A stretch of DNA of 55,254 bases from contig JAKLKB010000050.1 of NCBI GenBank assembly GCA_023150835.1, positions 1-55,254 of the forward strand, given 5' to 3'. Shown one piece after another: positions 1 to 7,004 of the stretch (within the stretch, counting starts at the first letter, position 1; every line of letters begins with the position of its first letter). The stretch comes from Myxococcota bacterium. GTDB taxonomy: Bacteria > Myxococcota_C > UBA6777. The notes below the pieces were generated by a model. The model worked only from the letters and a program-made list of their open reading frames with translations, had not been told where the DNA came from and did no database searches. A program made the translations under genes and the position numbers.

Positions 1-1791
1 GAGAGTGTCGGTGGTATCGGGGAACAGAGGTTGAGCGGCGAGGAGAAGTGGGAGAGCATCGACAAGAGGCTTCCAGAGCGGATCGTGGAGGTGTTCTTGG
101 AGGGGGAGAAGTCGCAAGAAGCCGCGCAAGGGGGCGGGATCATGGTCTTGTTGAGAGCGGGAGAACAGTTTTGTTGCGATCTGCAAGAACAGCGGGGGGA
201 CTTGTTGGAGGAGGTAGTGGTTCCAAGGGGAGTCGCGCAAGATCCTTTCTCGGTCGACAGGAACGTCGAAGTGGGCTTGTAAGAAGAAGTCGAGGCCGGG
301 ATCTTCGGCGGTGGGCAGGAAGCTATAAAGGCGCGGTGCTTGGGGGGGAAGAGGCTGTGGGATGCCCATTGGATCACAGGCCATCCCAAGGAGCAGACGG
401 GTATGGCTTGCGCGATCCGCGCTGCGTAGTCCCGTTGCGACGGATATCTCGGTGCTTGCAAGCAAGTAGTGTTGGTGTGTGGGCGGATCGTGGCGTTGGA
501 GGGTGACGTGGGTGCTTTGTCGATCGCCTTGGAGGGTGATCTGTTGGAGGGGTGCTGTTTGTGGCGGAAGCTGCGCGTGTAGCGAGAGATCGAGGGAGGC
601 TTCGATGTGATCGATATGGCGCAGCGTCAGGAGGATCACAGGATCAAGCCCGTGGGTGCGCAGGTACAGGCGATGCGGAGAACGAGCTTCGTGATCTTGT
701 TCACGCAGCGGCAAGACGAGCAGGGTTCCCTCTGCCTGCATGGAGGGAGGCAAGACCGCAGGGCGTTTTTCTAAGGCCCGAGGCATTGAGACATCGGCGA
801 TCTCGAATTGGTAAGCGCCGCTGTAGATCTGAGGGCGGCGGGTGATCTCGTAGACGGATTTGAAGCCGACGCCAAAGAAGCCGATCTGATGGCGTTTTTT
901 GTTCGATTGTCCGATCGACGTGACCCCCACAAGATCGCGGGCATCGAAGGGCAGGCCATCATGCCAGACCAAGATCTCCGAAGGGCCGAAGTGCAAGCAC
1001 CAACGGCGGGCTTGTTGATCTTCGGCATTTTGTAGAAGCTCGAAGAGAAAGTGTCCGGGATCGTCATAGACTCGACGCGACAAGAGTTCTTCGGCGCGGG
1101 CTTGGGAGATCGGCTTGGGGACAGCGGCCAAGATCTCGATGGCGGCGTGGGCCGCCCGTTTGAGCAGTCCTTGGAAGCGGCTTTGGTGTTCGGCAGGCAG
1201 ATCCAACGCAGCGAGCCGTGAGGCGGGGAGTTTGAGCAGGGTGGCTTCGGGGATCGCTTCGGTGTGTTCTTGGTGAAGTAGGTGTTGGCAGCGGTGTTGG
1301 AGTTGATCGAGAAAGGCTTGATGCTGTTGTGGAAAGTACCGTAGCAAGGGGCGATCGAACAGACAAAACAATTGCAGTCGTTGGATCGGCGCACGTTCGG
1401 CGCATTGGAGCAGCAAGGCGGCGATGTGTTCGTGTTGGGTGGTGGATATCGCGCTGTCTTCGGCGAGTAGGCGATCGATCAGGAGGGAGACTTGTAATCC
1501 CGCACTATCGGGCTGTTCGAGTAAGAAGTCTGCCAAGTGTGTTTGTTCTTGGGCGGTTGTTGGCCAGTTTTGCGAAAATAGCCATTGCAGCGCAAAGATC
1601 AGCGGTTCGTGATCGCGAGAGATGGCGCAAAGCTCGATCAGGACGAAGGGATCGATGGTTGGGAGAGATGTCTTGAGCAGATCGATCTGCTGTTGAAAGG
1701 GAAGGCGCAGAAAGTGCTGTGGCTGCAAGGCCGCTTGGATATCTGCGTGATAATCCGAAGTTGCGGGAGTGATCGAAGTTGTCTGTTTCAT
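1..1791 (-). CDS. Sacsin-like GHKL (Hsp90-type) ATPase, partial at left edge, apparent frameshift
   Basis: The gene starts at ATG 1791, preceded by a GGAAAG ribosome-binding site, and reads leftwards off the window, so the C-terminus is missing. Residues 1-240 look all-helical with no recognised domain. From about 245 the three ATP-binding boxes of the sacsin/Hsp90-type ATPase fold are visible: ELLQNAED (251-258), WHDGLPF (276-282) and GFFGVGFKS (304-312). This family couples ATP binding to conformational change in large proteins, but no substrate can be inferred here. Near 126-138, within a run of G and C bases, the natural frame appears to shift. Left of it, the frame reading PLQEHLHDPLWKPL has the gene's codon style, while the original frame turns cysteine- and serine-rich although it stays open. 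One missing base would explain this, either as a real mutation or a sequencing error. The M48 peptidase gene lies upstream on the same strand. Confidence 0.75.
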   Translation of the reverse strand, partial: MKQTTSITPATSDYHADIQAALQPQHFLRLPFQQQIDLLKTSLPTIDPFVLIELCAISRDHEPLIFALQWLFSQNWPTTAQEQTHLADFLLEQPDSAGLQVSLLIDRLLAEDSAISTTQHEHIAALLLQCAERAPIQRLQLFCLFDRPLLRYFPQQHQAFLDQLQHRCQHLLHQEHTEAIPEATLLKLPASRLAALDLPAEHQSRFQGLLKRAAHAAIEILAAVPKPISQARAEELLSRRVYDDPGHFLFELLQNAEDQQARRWCLHFGPSEILVWHDGLPFDARDLVGVTSIGQSNKKRHQIGFFGVGFKSVYEITRRPQIYSGAYQFEIADVSMPRALEKRPAVLPPSMQAEGTLLVLPLREQDHEARSPHRLYLRTHGLDPVILLTLRHIDHIEASLDLSLHAQLPPQTAPLQQITLQGDRQSTHVTLQRHDPPTHQHYLLASTEISVATGLRSADRASHTRLLLGMACDPMGIPQPLPPQAPRLYSFLPTAEDPGLDFFLQAHFDVPVDRERILRDSPWNHYLLQQVPPLFLQIATKLFSRSQQDHDPAPLRGFLRLLPLQEHLHDPLWKPLVDALPLLLAAQPLFPDTTDTL

Positions 1792-1829
1792 GAAGCTTTC
1801 CAAGAAAATGAAGAGGAAGGAGTGGTTTA

Positions 1830-1951
1830 TACGAAATCCGCCTGTAGTGTGATCGTAAAAATGTAGGGGCAGCCCCCTGTGGCTGCCCAAGAATCGGGCG
1901 GTTCGCGAACCGCTCCTACGTCTTACGATCACACCATGAGCGGATTTCGTA
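1830..1951. repeat. Structured inverted-repeat element, copy 1 (MITE/REP-like)
   Basis: This is a 122 bp imperfect palindrome. The outer arms are TACGAAATCCGC (1830-1841) and its exact complement GCGGATTTCGTA (1940-1951). Second arms are GTGTGATCGTAA (1847-1858) and TTACGATCACAC (1923-1934). Two internal hairpins sit at the tip: GGGCAGCC/GGCTGCCC (1867-1888) and the palindrome GCGGTTCGCGAACCGC (1898-1913). The right arm ends next to the stop codon of the M48 gene. A related copy lies at 20455-20560. No transposase is present, so a non-autonomous mobile repeat is an inference. As RNA it would fold into a branched structure and could stabilise or terminate transcripts. Confidence 0.8.
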
Positions 1952-4273
1952 TTAGCGGGTGGAGGTGACATGTTCGGGGGAGACGTTGTCGGGGTGGGAA
2001 GGTTCGAGTGCGTCGAGGTCGGGATCGGGGAGAGGTTCAAGATCGAGGCTCTCTTCGACGGCTTCGGTGAAAAGGCTAAGGCGACCGAGGATGCGGGCAT
2101 AAAGGCTGAGCATACGATCGAGGATCATCTCAGCGGAGCCGATCAAGAGGGGGAGATCGTCGGTGCTTTGGGGTAGTTCGGGCATGGCATAAGAGGCGAG
2201 ATCGACATCGCCTTTGGCGTGATCGAAGGGATAGGGTTCGTGTTCGAGGCGTGCGTGAAGGTCGAGGATCTCTTGGAAGAGGCTGTTGAGGCTTTGTTGG
2301 ACTTCGGTTTGGCTGTTGGTGACGGCGGCGACTTCTTCGGAGGCGTGGAGATAACCGACAGAGCGGAAGAAGTTTTCGCGCAAGAGCGTCAATTGGGGGG
2401 CGAGTTCTTGGAGAAAGTTCCATGTTTCGATGAGTGGTTTGGCTTCGGTGCGGTAGGCGGTGGCGTCTTCGAGTTGTTCTTCGATCTGGGGGTGTCCAAG
2501 GAGGCACAGGGCGAGATGGATGCGTTGAAAGGCGCGTTGGATGGATTGGTTGATGGTGTCAAGAAGGGCTTGTTGTTCTTGGTGTGTGGCGTCGCGGAGT
2601 TCTCGGTGATGATCGAGTTCAGCGTAGAGCTTGAGATCGCGGTTGTCGATGAGTTGGCACTCGATCAAACGGACGGTGATATCTTGTTCGTTGTAGACGG
2701 CCTCGTTGCGTTGGTAAGCAAGGAAGGCATCGCGGGCTTCGGGGAGTTGTTCGAGAAAGTCTTCGCTGAGCCGTTCGATCTCGGTGGTGGCGAGTTGGAG
2801 ATCATCGGGAGGTGGGCCGATCGGTTCGAGGGAAGGGGGCCGGATCGGCAAGAAGATTCCTTGGAAAGAGCGCTGAAAGGCTTTGCGTTCTTTGTCGAGG
2901 GCGTCCATGCGCGCAAGCAGGATCGGGGTAGGGATCAGACTGTCTTCTTGGAAGTTGTCATCAAAGAGATCGCGGTAAAAGGAGAGAGTTTGGCGTTTGG
3001 AGGTCTCGTCAAAGTCTTGAAACAGCGCGGAGGTGGGGATGGAGAGTCGAAAGATCCCGGGGCAGGCTTCGGCAGCGGCGTTACGGGCGCGGTCGGGGTG
3101 GCTGGGGTGGCTGTCAAAGAAACCTGTCTTGGTGTTTTCGATATTTTCGTCGATATTTTTGGCGATAGGGTCGTCGATCTTGTCGAGCCGTGCGACCACA
3201 AGGGCAGGGAAGTCATCGCCAAGGCGTCCATCGCGCCAAGCATCGTGGAGATCGGCGTCTGCTAGAAAAGAGGCGACTTCGAGATGCGTGACATTGCGCA
3301 ACAGCGGGCCGATTTGATCGGAGCCGATGATACGGGCTTGATAGCGATCGGCATCGTACTCCATCTGACGGGTCATATAGCTGCTGATCAGTTCTCCGAG
3401 GGCCATAAACAGCCACAGGATCTTGCGGGTGATCCAAATAAAAAACCGCGCAAGGTAGAAACCCCACCCAAACCAGATCCCCGAAGATTCGGAGAGATCG
3501 CGTAGTCGGTCATCAAGGGCGCTGCGTTCAAACACCGCACGCATAAACCATAGATTGATGGTGCGGATCAGGTAGCCAAGGCGCATCCCTGCTCCTTGGG
3601 CAAAATGTCCGAATTCGTGGGCCAAGACGCCGGTGAAGTGACGCATCGAAAGTCCCGCAACCAAGGGCAATCCGATGCGAAGGGTGAGTTTGTGTTGGAG
3701 AAAGCTGCGCAGCCCGGGGAGGAAGCGTGCGGAGGCATTGACATTCAGATCGATCTCGATGCGTTCGGGGACGGGAGAGCGTAGGGTCAGGCAGAGTTGT
3801 TCGACTAGTGCAAACAGCAGAGGTTCTTCGTCGGGTGAAAGGGCGCGTGTGGTCTCGCTGTTGTCGTAGCGGGCGAAAAAAGGGCGCACCATGAAGACAA
3901 AGAAGAAACCACCCGCGACAAGCAGCGAAAGGTACACAAAGACCCCCAAGACGTTGGTGGTGGGCATGTCTTTGTAATAGACGGCAAATTGATACACGCT
4001 CCATCCGACAGCACCGACCAAAGCGATGTAAAAAACAAACAAAAGAACCATCACGCAAGCTGTGAGAAACAGGCCGATGCGGTAGCCCCATGTTTCGCGG
4101 ACAGGTTCAAAAGTGCCGCGAAAAGATTGTTCGATCATCTCGATCGTGACGGGGGGTGGAGAGGTAGAGGGAAGAAAGGAGGTGTGTTTCTTTTTCTTCG
4201 CCCGTTTTTTTCGGAGCGCAAGATCAGAACGGGTCGCGGTGTAGGGAAGGGATGATTTGAGTTTCTTTTTCAT
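1952..4273 (-). CDS. Membrane-bound M48-type zinc metallopeptidase, 773 aa
   Basis: A Lys/Arg-rich N-terminus (about 1-30) precedes two clear membrane segments at about 66-92 and 108-129. The zinc-binding motif HEFGH is at 219-223, and a downstream glutamate in MEYDADR (E305) is the expected third ligand. A further hydrophobic stretch lies at about 268-297. This arrangement matches HtpX/Ste24-like M48 peptidases, which cleave membrane or membrane-proximal proteins. Residues about 320-773 form a long, largely helical and charged extension that I do not recognise, so the protein is much larger than HtpX (about 290 aa). The ATG start at 4273 has only a weak upstream AGG. The gene follows the alpha/beta hydrolase gene after 46 bp and is probably cotranscribed with it. 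The inverted-repeat element abuts its stop codon. Confidence 0.85.
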   Translation of the reverse strand: MKKKLKSSLPYTATRSDLALRKKRAKKKKHTSFLPSTSPPPVTIEMIEQSFRGTFEPVRETWGYRIGLFLTACVMVLLFVFYIALVGAVGWSVYQFAVYYKDMPTTNVLGVFVYLSLLVAGGFFFVFMVRPFFARYDNSETTRALSPDEEPLLFALVEQLCLTLRSPVPERIEIDLNVNASARFLPGLRSFLQHKLTLRIGLPLVAGLSMRHFTGVLAHEFGHFAQGAGMRLGYLIRTINLWFMRAVFERSALDDRLRDLSESSGIWFGWGFYLARFFIWITRKILWLFMALGELISSYMTRQMEYDADRYQARIIGSDQIGPLLRNVTHLEVASFLADADLHDAWRDGRLGDDFPALVVARLDKIDDPIAKNIDENIENTKTGFFDSHPSHPDRARNAAAEACPGIFRLSIPTSALFQDFDETSKRQTLSFYRDLFDDNFQEDSLIPTPILLARMDALDKERKAFQRSFQGIFLPIRPPSLEPIGPPPDDLQLATTEIERLSEDFLEQLPEARDAFLAYQRNEAVYNEQDITVRLIECQLIDNRDLKLYAELDHHRELRDATHQEQQALLDTINQSIQRAFQRIHLALCLLGHPQIEEQLEDATAYRTEAKPLIETWNFLQELAPQLTLLRENFFRSVGYLHASEEVAAVTNSQTEVQQSLNSLFQEILDLHARLEHEPYPFDHAKGDVDLASYAMPELPQSTDDLPLLIGSAEMILDRMLSLYARILGRLSLFTEAVEESLDLEPLPDPDLDALEPSHPDNVSPEHVTSTR

Positions 4274-4319
4274 CAGGGCCTACTTTACGAAGGGATGGAA
4301 AAGTTCTTTGGTGGGTTTT

Positions 4320-5081
4320 TTAGGAGATCGGGCGATCTTTGGGAGCGAAGGCGTTGAGCCAAAAGACGATCTTGCGCCAAGCGTCCCACCAATCTTCGGC
4401 GCGCATGGTGTGTCCTGAGTGGGGGTAGCTGAGAAAGCGCAGTCGATCGGGGGGGACACCACCTTGGTTGCGGAGTTTGTCGAAGAGATCGAGGGTTCCT
4501 TGGGGGGAGACTTTGTCGTCGAGAGCGGCATGGACTGCGAACAGGGCGCATTCGCGGAGGCGCCCGTGAGAAACGATCGGGGCTTGGAAGAGCAAGGGAC
4601 GCAGGGACTCGCGGGGGATATCGCTCATGGGTTCCCAAGAGGGAGAGCCAAGCAAGGCGATGCCGACAGGAAGGCGCAGATGAGAGGCGAGTGCTTTATA
4701 AGTGACGTAAGCCCCAAAAGAGATGCCCGCGAGTGCGTGAACTTGGATGCCTTGGGCTTGGAGGGCGCCGCAGATCCCGGGAAGTTCGCGTGCCCACTCG
4801 CAGACCATTTCTAAAAACAAACGGTGGCGTGTGAGCGGATCGGCCTGTTCCATCGTTTGCAGATGCCCGTTGGAGCGCTCTCCGTGATGGGGAGCGTCAG
4901 GAACCACAGCCCCCCATCCTGCATCGCAAAGATGGAACATCTCGTTGACTTGGACTTCTTTGTGGGCGTTTAAACCGTGTAAGAGCAAGACAACAGGGGC
5001 ATTTTTTTGAGCGTGAGGCTGTCCCATCAGGCAAGGGATCGTGTGTCCGTCGACGTTGAGGTGGAGCGTGCTTTGCTGCAT
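4320..5081 (-). CDS. Alpha/beta hydrolase (esterase or dienelactone hydrolase-like), 253 aa
   Basis: The protein has the alpha/beta hydrolase signature: an oxyanion region LLLHGLNAHKE near residue 30, a nucleophile elbow GISFG (GxSxG) in the middle, an acid in AALDDKVS and a catalytic histidine in PHSGHTM near the C-terminus. No signal peptide is visible, so it is likely cytoplasmic. The substrate is unknown. Start: the frame remains open further upstream, but ATG 5081 has a good AAGGAG ribosome-binding site about 10 bases upstream, and the residues before it are low-complexity repeat-derived sequence. A plausible promoter lies at 5139-5167. The M48 peptidase gene follows 46 bp downstream on the same strand. 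Confidence 0.85.
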   Translation of the reverse strand: MQQSTLHLNVDGHTIPCLMGQPHAQKNAPVVLLLHGLNAHKEVQVNEMFHLCDAGWGAVVPDAPHHGERSNGHLQTMEQADPLTRHRLFLEMVCEWARELPGICGALQAQGIQVHALAGISFGAYVTYKALASHLRLPVGIALLGSPSWEPMSDIPRESLRPLLFQAPIVSHGRLRECALFAVHAALDDKVSPQGTLDLFDKLRNQGGVPPDRLRFLSYPHSGHTMRAEDWWDAWRKIVFWLNAFAPKDRPIS

Positions 5082-5138
5082 GCTGTGAGGCTCCTTGTTT
5101 TGGCCCTTGGGAGGGCAACCCAGATCCGTATCTCTTCC

Positions 5139-5167
5139 ATAAGATCCAAGATGCTTGTACGATTCAA
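5139..5167 (-). promoter_or_regulatory. Candidate sigma-70 promoter for the hydrolase/M48 operon
   Basis: Read on the minus strand, TTGAAT (forward 5162-5167) and TCTTAT (forward 5139-5144) are separated by 17 bases. Each box matches the sigma-70 consensus at four of six positions. Transcription would begin near 5131, about 50 bases before the hydrolase start codon. This rests on sequence resemblance only. Confidence 0.4.
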
Positions 5168-5243
5168 GCGGCGAGTGTTTTGGGTGAATCATTTGTCCTT
5201 GTGTTTGGCGAGTTTGTGTGTGTATACGGCTCGTCGGAGGCTT

Positions 5244-5397
5244 GTGCAAGGGGTGTTGCGTGGTCGTGGTCGATCGGGTCCAAAGGGCGGTATGCTGTGG
5301 CGAAATGGTGCGAGGGTTGTTGCGTGGTCGTGGTCGATCGGGTCCAAAGGGCGGTATGCTGTGGCGAAATGGTGCGAGGGTTGTTGCGTGGTCGTGG
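5244..5397. repeat. 64 bp direct tandem repeat, about 2.3 copies
   Basis: The motif TTGCGTGGTCGTGG recurs at 5256, 5320 and 5384, giving an exact 64 bp period. The first two units are nearly identical and the third is cut short after TTGCGTGGTCGTGG. The unit length is not a multiple of three, so the array is unlikely to be coding even though long frames cross it. It lies in the 366 bp divergent region between the hydrolase (minus) and the S41 peptidase (plus), just upstream of the peptidase start, where it could affect promoter spacing. Confidence 0.9.
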
Positions 5398-5447
5398 ATG
5401 GAAAGACTCACGCACGGGCGGCCAAGTCAACGCATGGGAGGCGTAAG

Positions 5448-7004
5448 ATGGTGGGCAATCGGTGGAGAGGGAGGTTGTGCCTGTTTGGGTGGGTGGGTTG
5501 GGCGTTGGCGAGTTGGGCGGTGGTGGGTTGCGGTGCTGTGCATGATCTGCGTGTGGAGCCGAACACGCTGTTGTTACCGGCGGATGGAAAACGTGATGTG
5601 AGCTTTCAAGTGACGGCGACCGATGTGTGGGGGGCGCGAGTCGATGTGACCAAAAAAGCCCGATTGATCGTGCGTGGAGAAGGTGCAGATCTGCGTGATC
5701 CGAGATCTTGGGAGGAAAAGAAGTTTCGCATCGCCAAGGTCGGACGTTATTCTTTCCAAGCAGAGATCGACGAACAGCGCTCTCCCGAAGTGGTGGTCCA
5801 AGCACTCGATCAAAAAAGTTATGTGTATGCGATGTTGCGGGATGTGTACTTTTGGGCGGACAAGATCCCACAAGAAGATCCCCAACGCTTCGGATCTCCC
5901 GAAGAGATCTTACAAGCCCTTCGCTACGACAAAGCCAAGGGCGGATACGACCGCTGGAGTTATATTACCAACCTTCAAAGTCACACAGACTTCGACACCA
6001 AGGGCGAATACGTCGGCATCGGGTTTAACATGGCTTATGATCCGAAGGGAAAGTTGCGCGTATCGTTGGCTCATGCGGATTCACCCGCAGGCAAGGCGGG
6101 TTTGGAGCGCGGACAGCTCATCTTGTCCATCAATGGGAAGGCGCTCAAAGAGATCGAAGAACAAAATTTGTGGGCGACGATCTTCGGCGAACCTTCGGCA
6201 GGAGTGGCTGTCGAGATGACCATCCAAGAAGAAGGCAAAGAAGCTCGCTCTTTGCGGTTTCTGAAAGGGACCATCCATGTCCGCAGCGTCTTCCTGCACA
6301 AGATCATCGAGCGTGCGGGAAAAAAGATCGGCTACCTGTTGTTTAACCAATTTATCGAACCTTCGATCGGCGAACTGGACGAAGCGTTTGCTTCGTTTCG
6401 TGCCCAAGGCATCGACGAATTGATCCTTGATCTGCGCTATAACGGCGGTGGGCGCTTGAGTACAGCCCTTTACCTTGCATCGCTGTTGATGGGGCGCGAG
6501 ACTCACGAAAAAGTCTTCTTCCAGTACCTACACAACGAAAAAAACAAGATCTGGAATCAAAATGTGCCTTTTCAAAGAGGCGTAAAAAACGCGCTTTCGT
6601 TGAAACGCTTGTTTGTGATCGCGATGGGCGGGACGGCCTCTGCAAGCGAAGTCCTGATCAACGGCCTGCGTCCGCATCTTCCTGTGGTGGTCGTTGGGCA
6701 AACCACCCACGGCAAGCCGATGGGGATGTATGTGTACAATTTCTTTGATAAGGTCTTTGCGCCCATCTCTTTCAAACTTGCAAACGCCGAAGGAAAGGGC
6801 GAATTCTACGAAGGGATCGTTCCCGAGATCGAGGCAGCCGATGATATCACGCGGCAGTTTGGCGATCCCGAAGAAGCCCCACTCAAGGCCGCCTTGGAAT
6901 CTATCGCGGGGCCAAGCGGCCAAAGCCGCCTACCTTTGCGCATCCTGACCCCACAAAAACAGATTCCGATGGATGGATTTCGCCGAATCATCGGGGCTTT
7001 TTAA
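5448..7004 (+). CDS. S41-family (C-terminal processing) peptidase lipoprotein, 518 aa
   Basis: The N-terminus has a basic start, a hydrophobic stretch and a lipobox-like ending with cysteine at residue 28 (VVGC), which predicts an exported lipoprotein. Residues about 33-118 look like an Ig-like beta domain, with the phrase VEPNTLLLPADGKRDVSFQV. A PDZ-like domain follows at about 185-265 (SPAGKAGLERGQLILSING). The S41 protease core (about 290-465) contains GGTASASE and HGKPMG; the Ser398/Lys423 pair has the 25-residue spacing of the Tsp/CtpA catalytic dyad. It probably cleaves exposed C-termini of periplasmic or surface proteins. Start: ATG 5448 has GGGAGG six bases upstream; the open frame extends further left only through the 64 bp tandem repeat. 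Its 3' end overlaps the convergent efflux-pump gene by 4 bp. Confidence 0.88.
   Translation: MVGNRWRGRLCLFGWVGWALASWAVVGCGAVHDLRVEPNTLLLPADGKRDVSFQVTATDVWGARVDVTKKARLIVRGEGADLRDPRSWEEKKFRIAKVGRYSFQAEIDEQRSPEVVVQALDQKSYVYAMLRDVYFWADKIPQEDPQRFGSPEEILQALRYDKAKGGYDRWSYITNLQSHTDFDTKGEYVGIGFNMAYDPKGKLRVSLAHADSPAGKAGLERGQLILSINGKALKEIEEQNLWATIFGEPSAGVAVEMTIQEEGKEARSLRFLKGTIHVRSVFLHKIIERAGKKIGYLLFNQFIEPSIGELDEAFASFRAQGIDELILDLRYNGGGRLSTALYLASLLMGRETHEKVFFQYLHNEKNKIWNQNVPFQRGVKNALSLKRLFVIAMGGTASASEVLINGLRPHLPVVVVGQTTHGKPMGMYVYNFFDKVFAPISFKLANAEGKGEFYEGIVPEIEAADDITRQFGDPEEAPLKAALESIAGPSGQSRLPLRILTPQKQIPMDGFRRIIGAF

Noticed and set aside
2219-3265. Plus-strand open frame opposite the M48 gene
   Set aside because: Its translation is Val/Gly/Glu-rich as expected for the complement of the peptidase codons; the M48 motifs on the minus strand are decisive.
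5244-5397. Iteron-like replication origin
   Set aside because: Only about 2.3 copies, no DnaA boxes seen and no replication gene nearby.
5007-5447. N-terminal extension of the S41 peptidase frame
   Set aside because: It runs through the 64 bp tandem repeat and would precede a signal peptide; ATG 5448 has a good ribosome-binding site and a lipoprotein signal.
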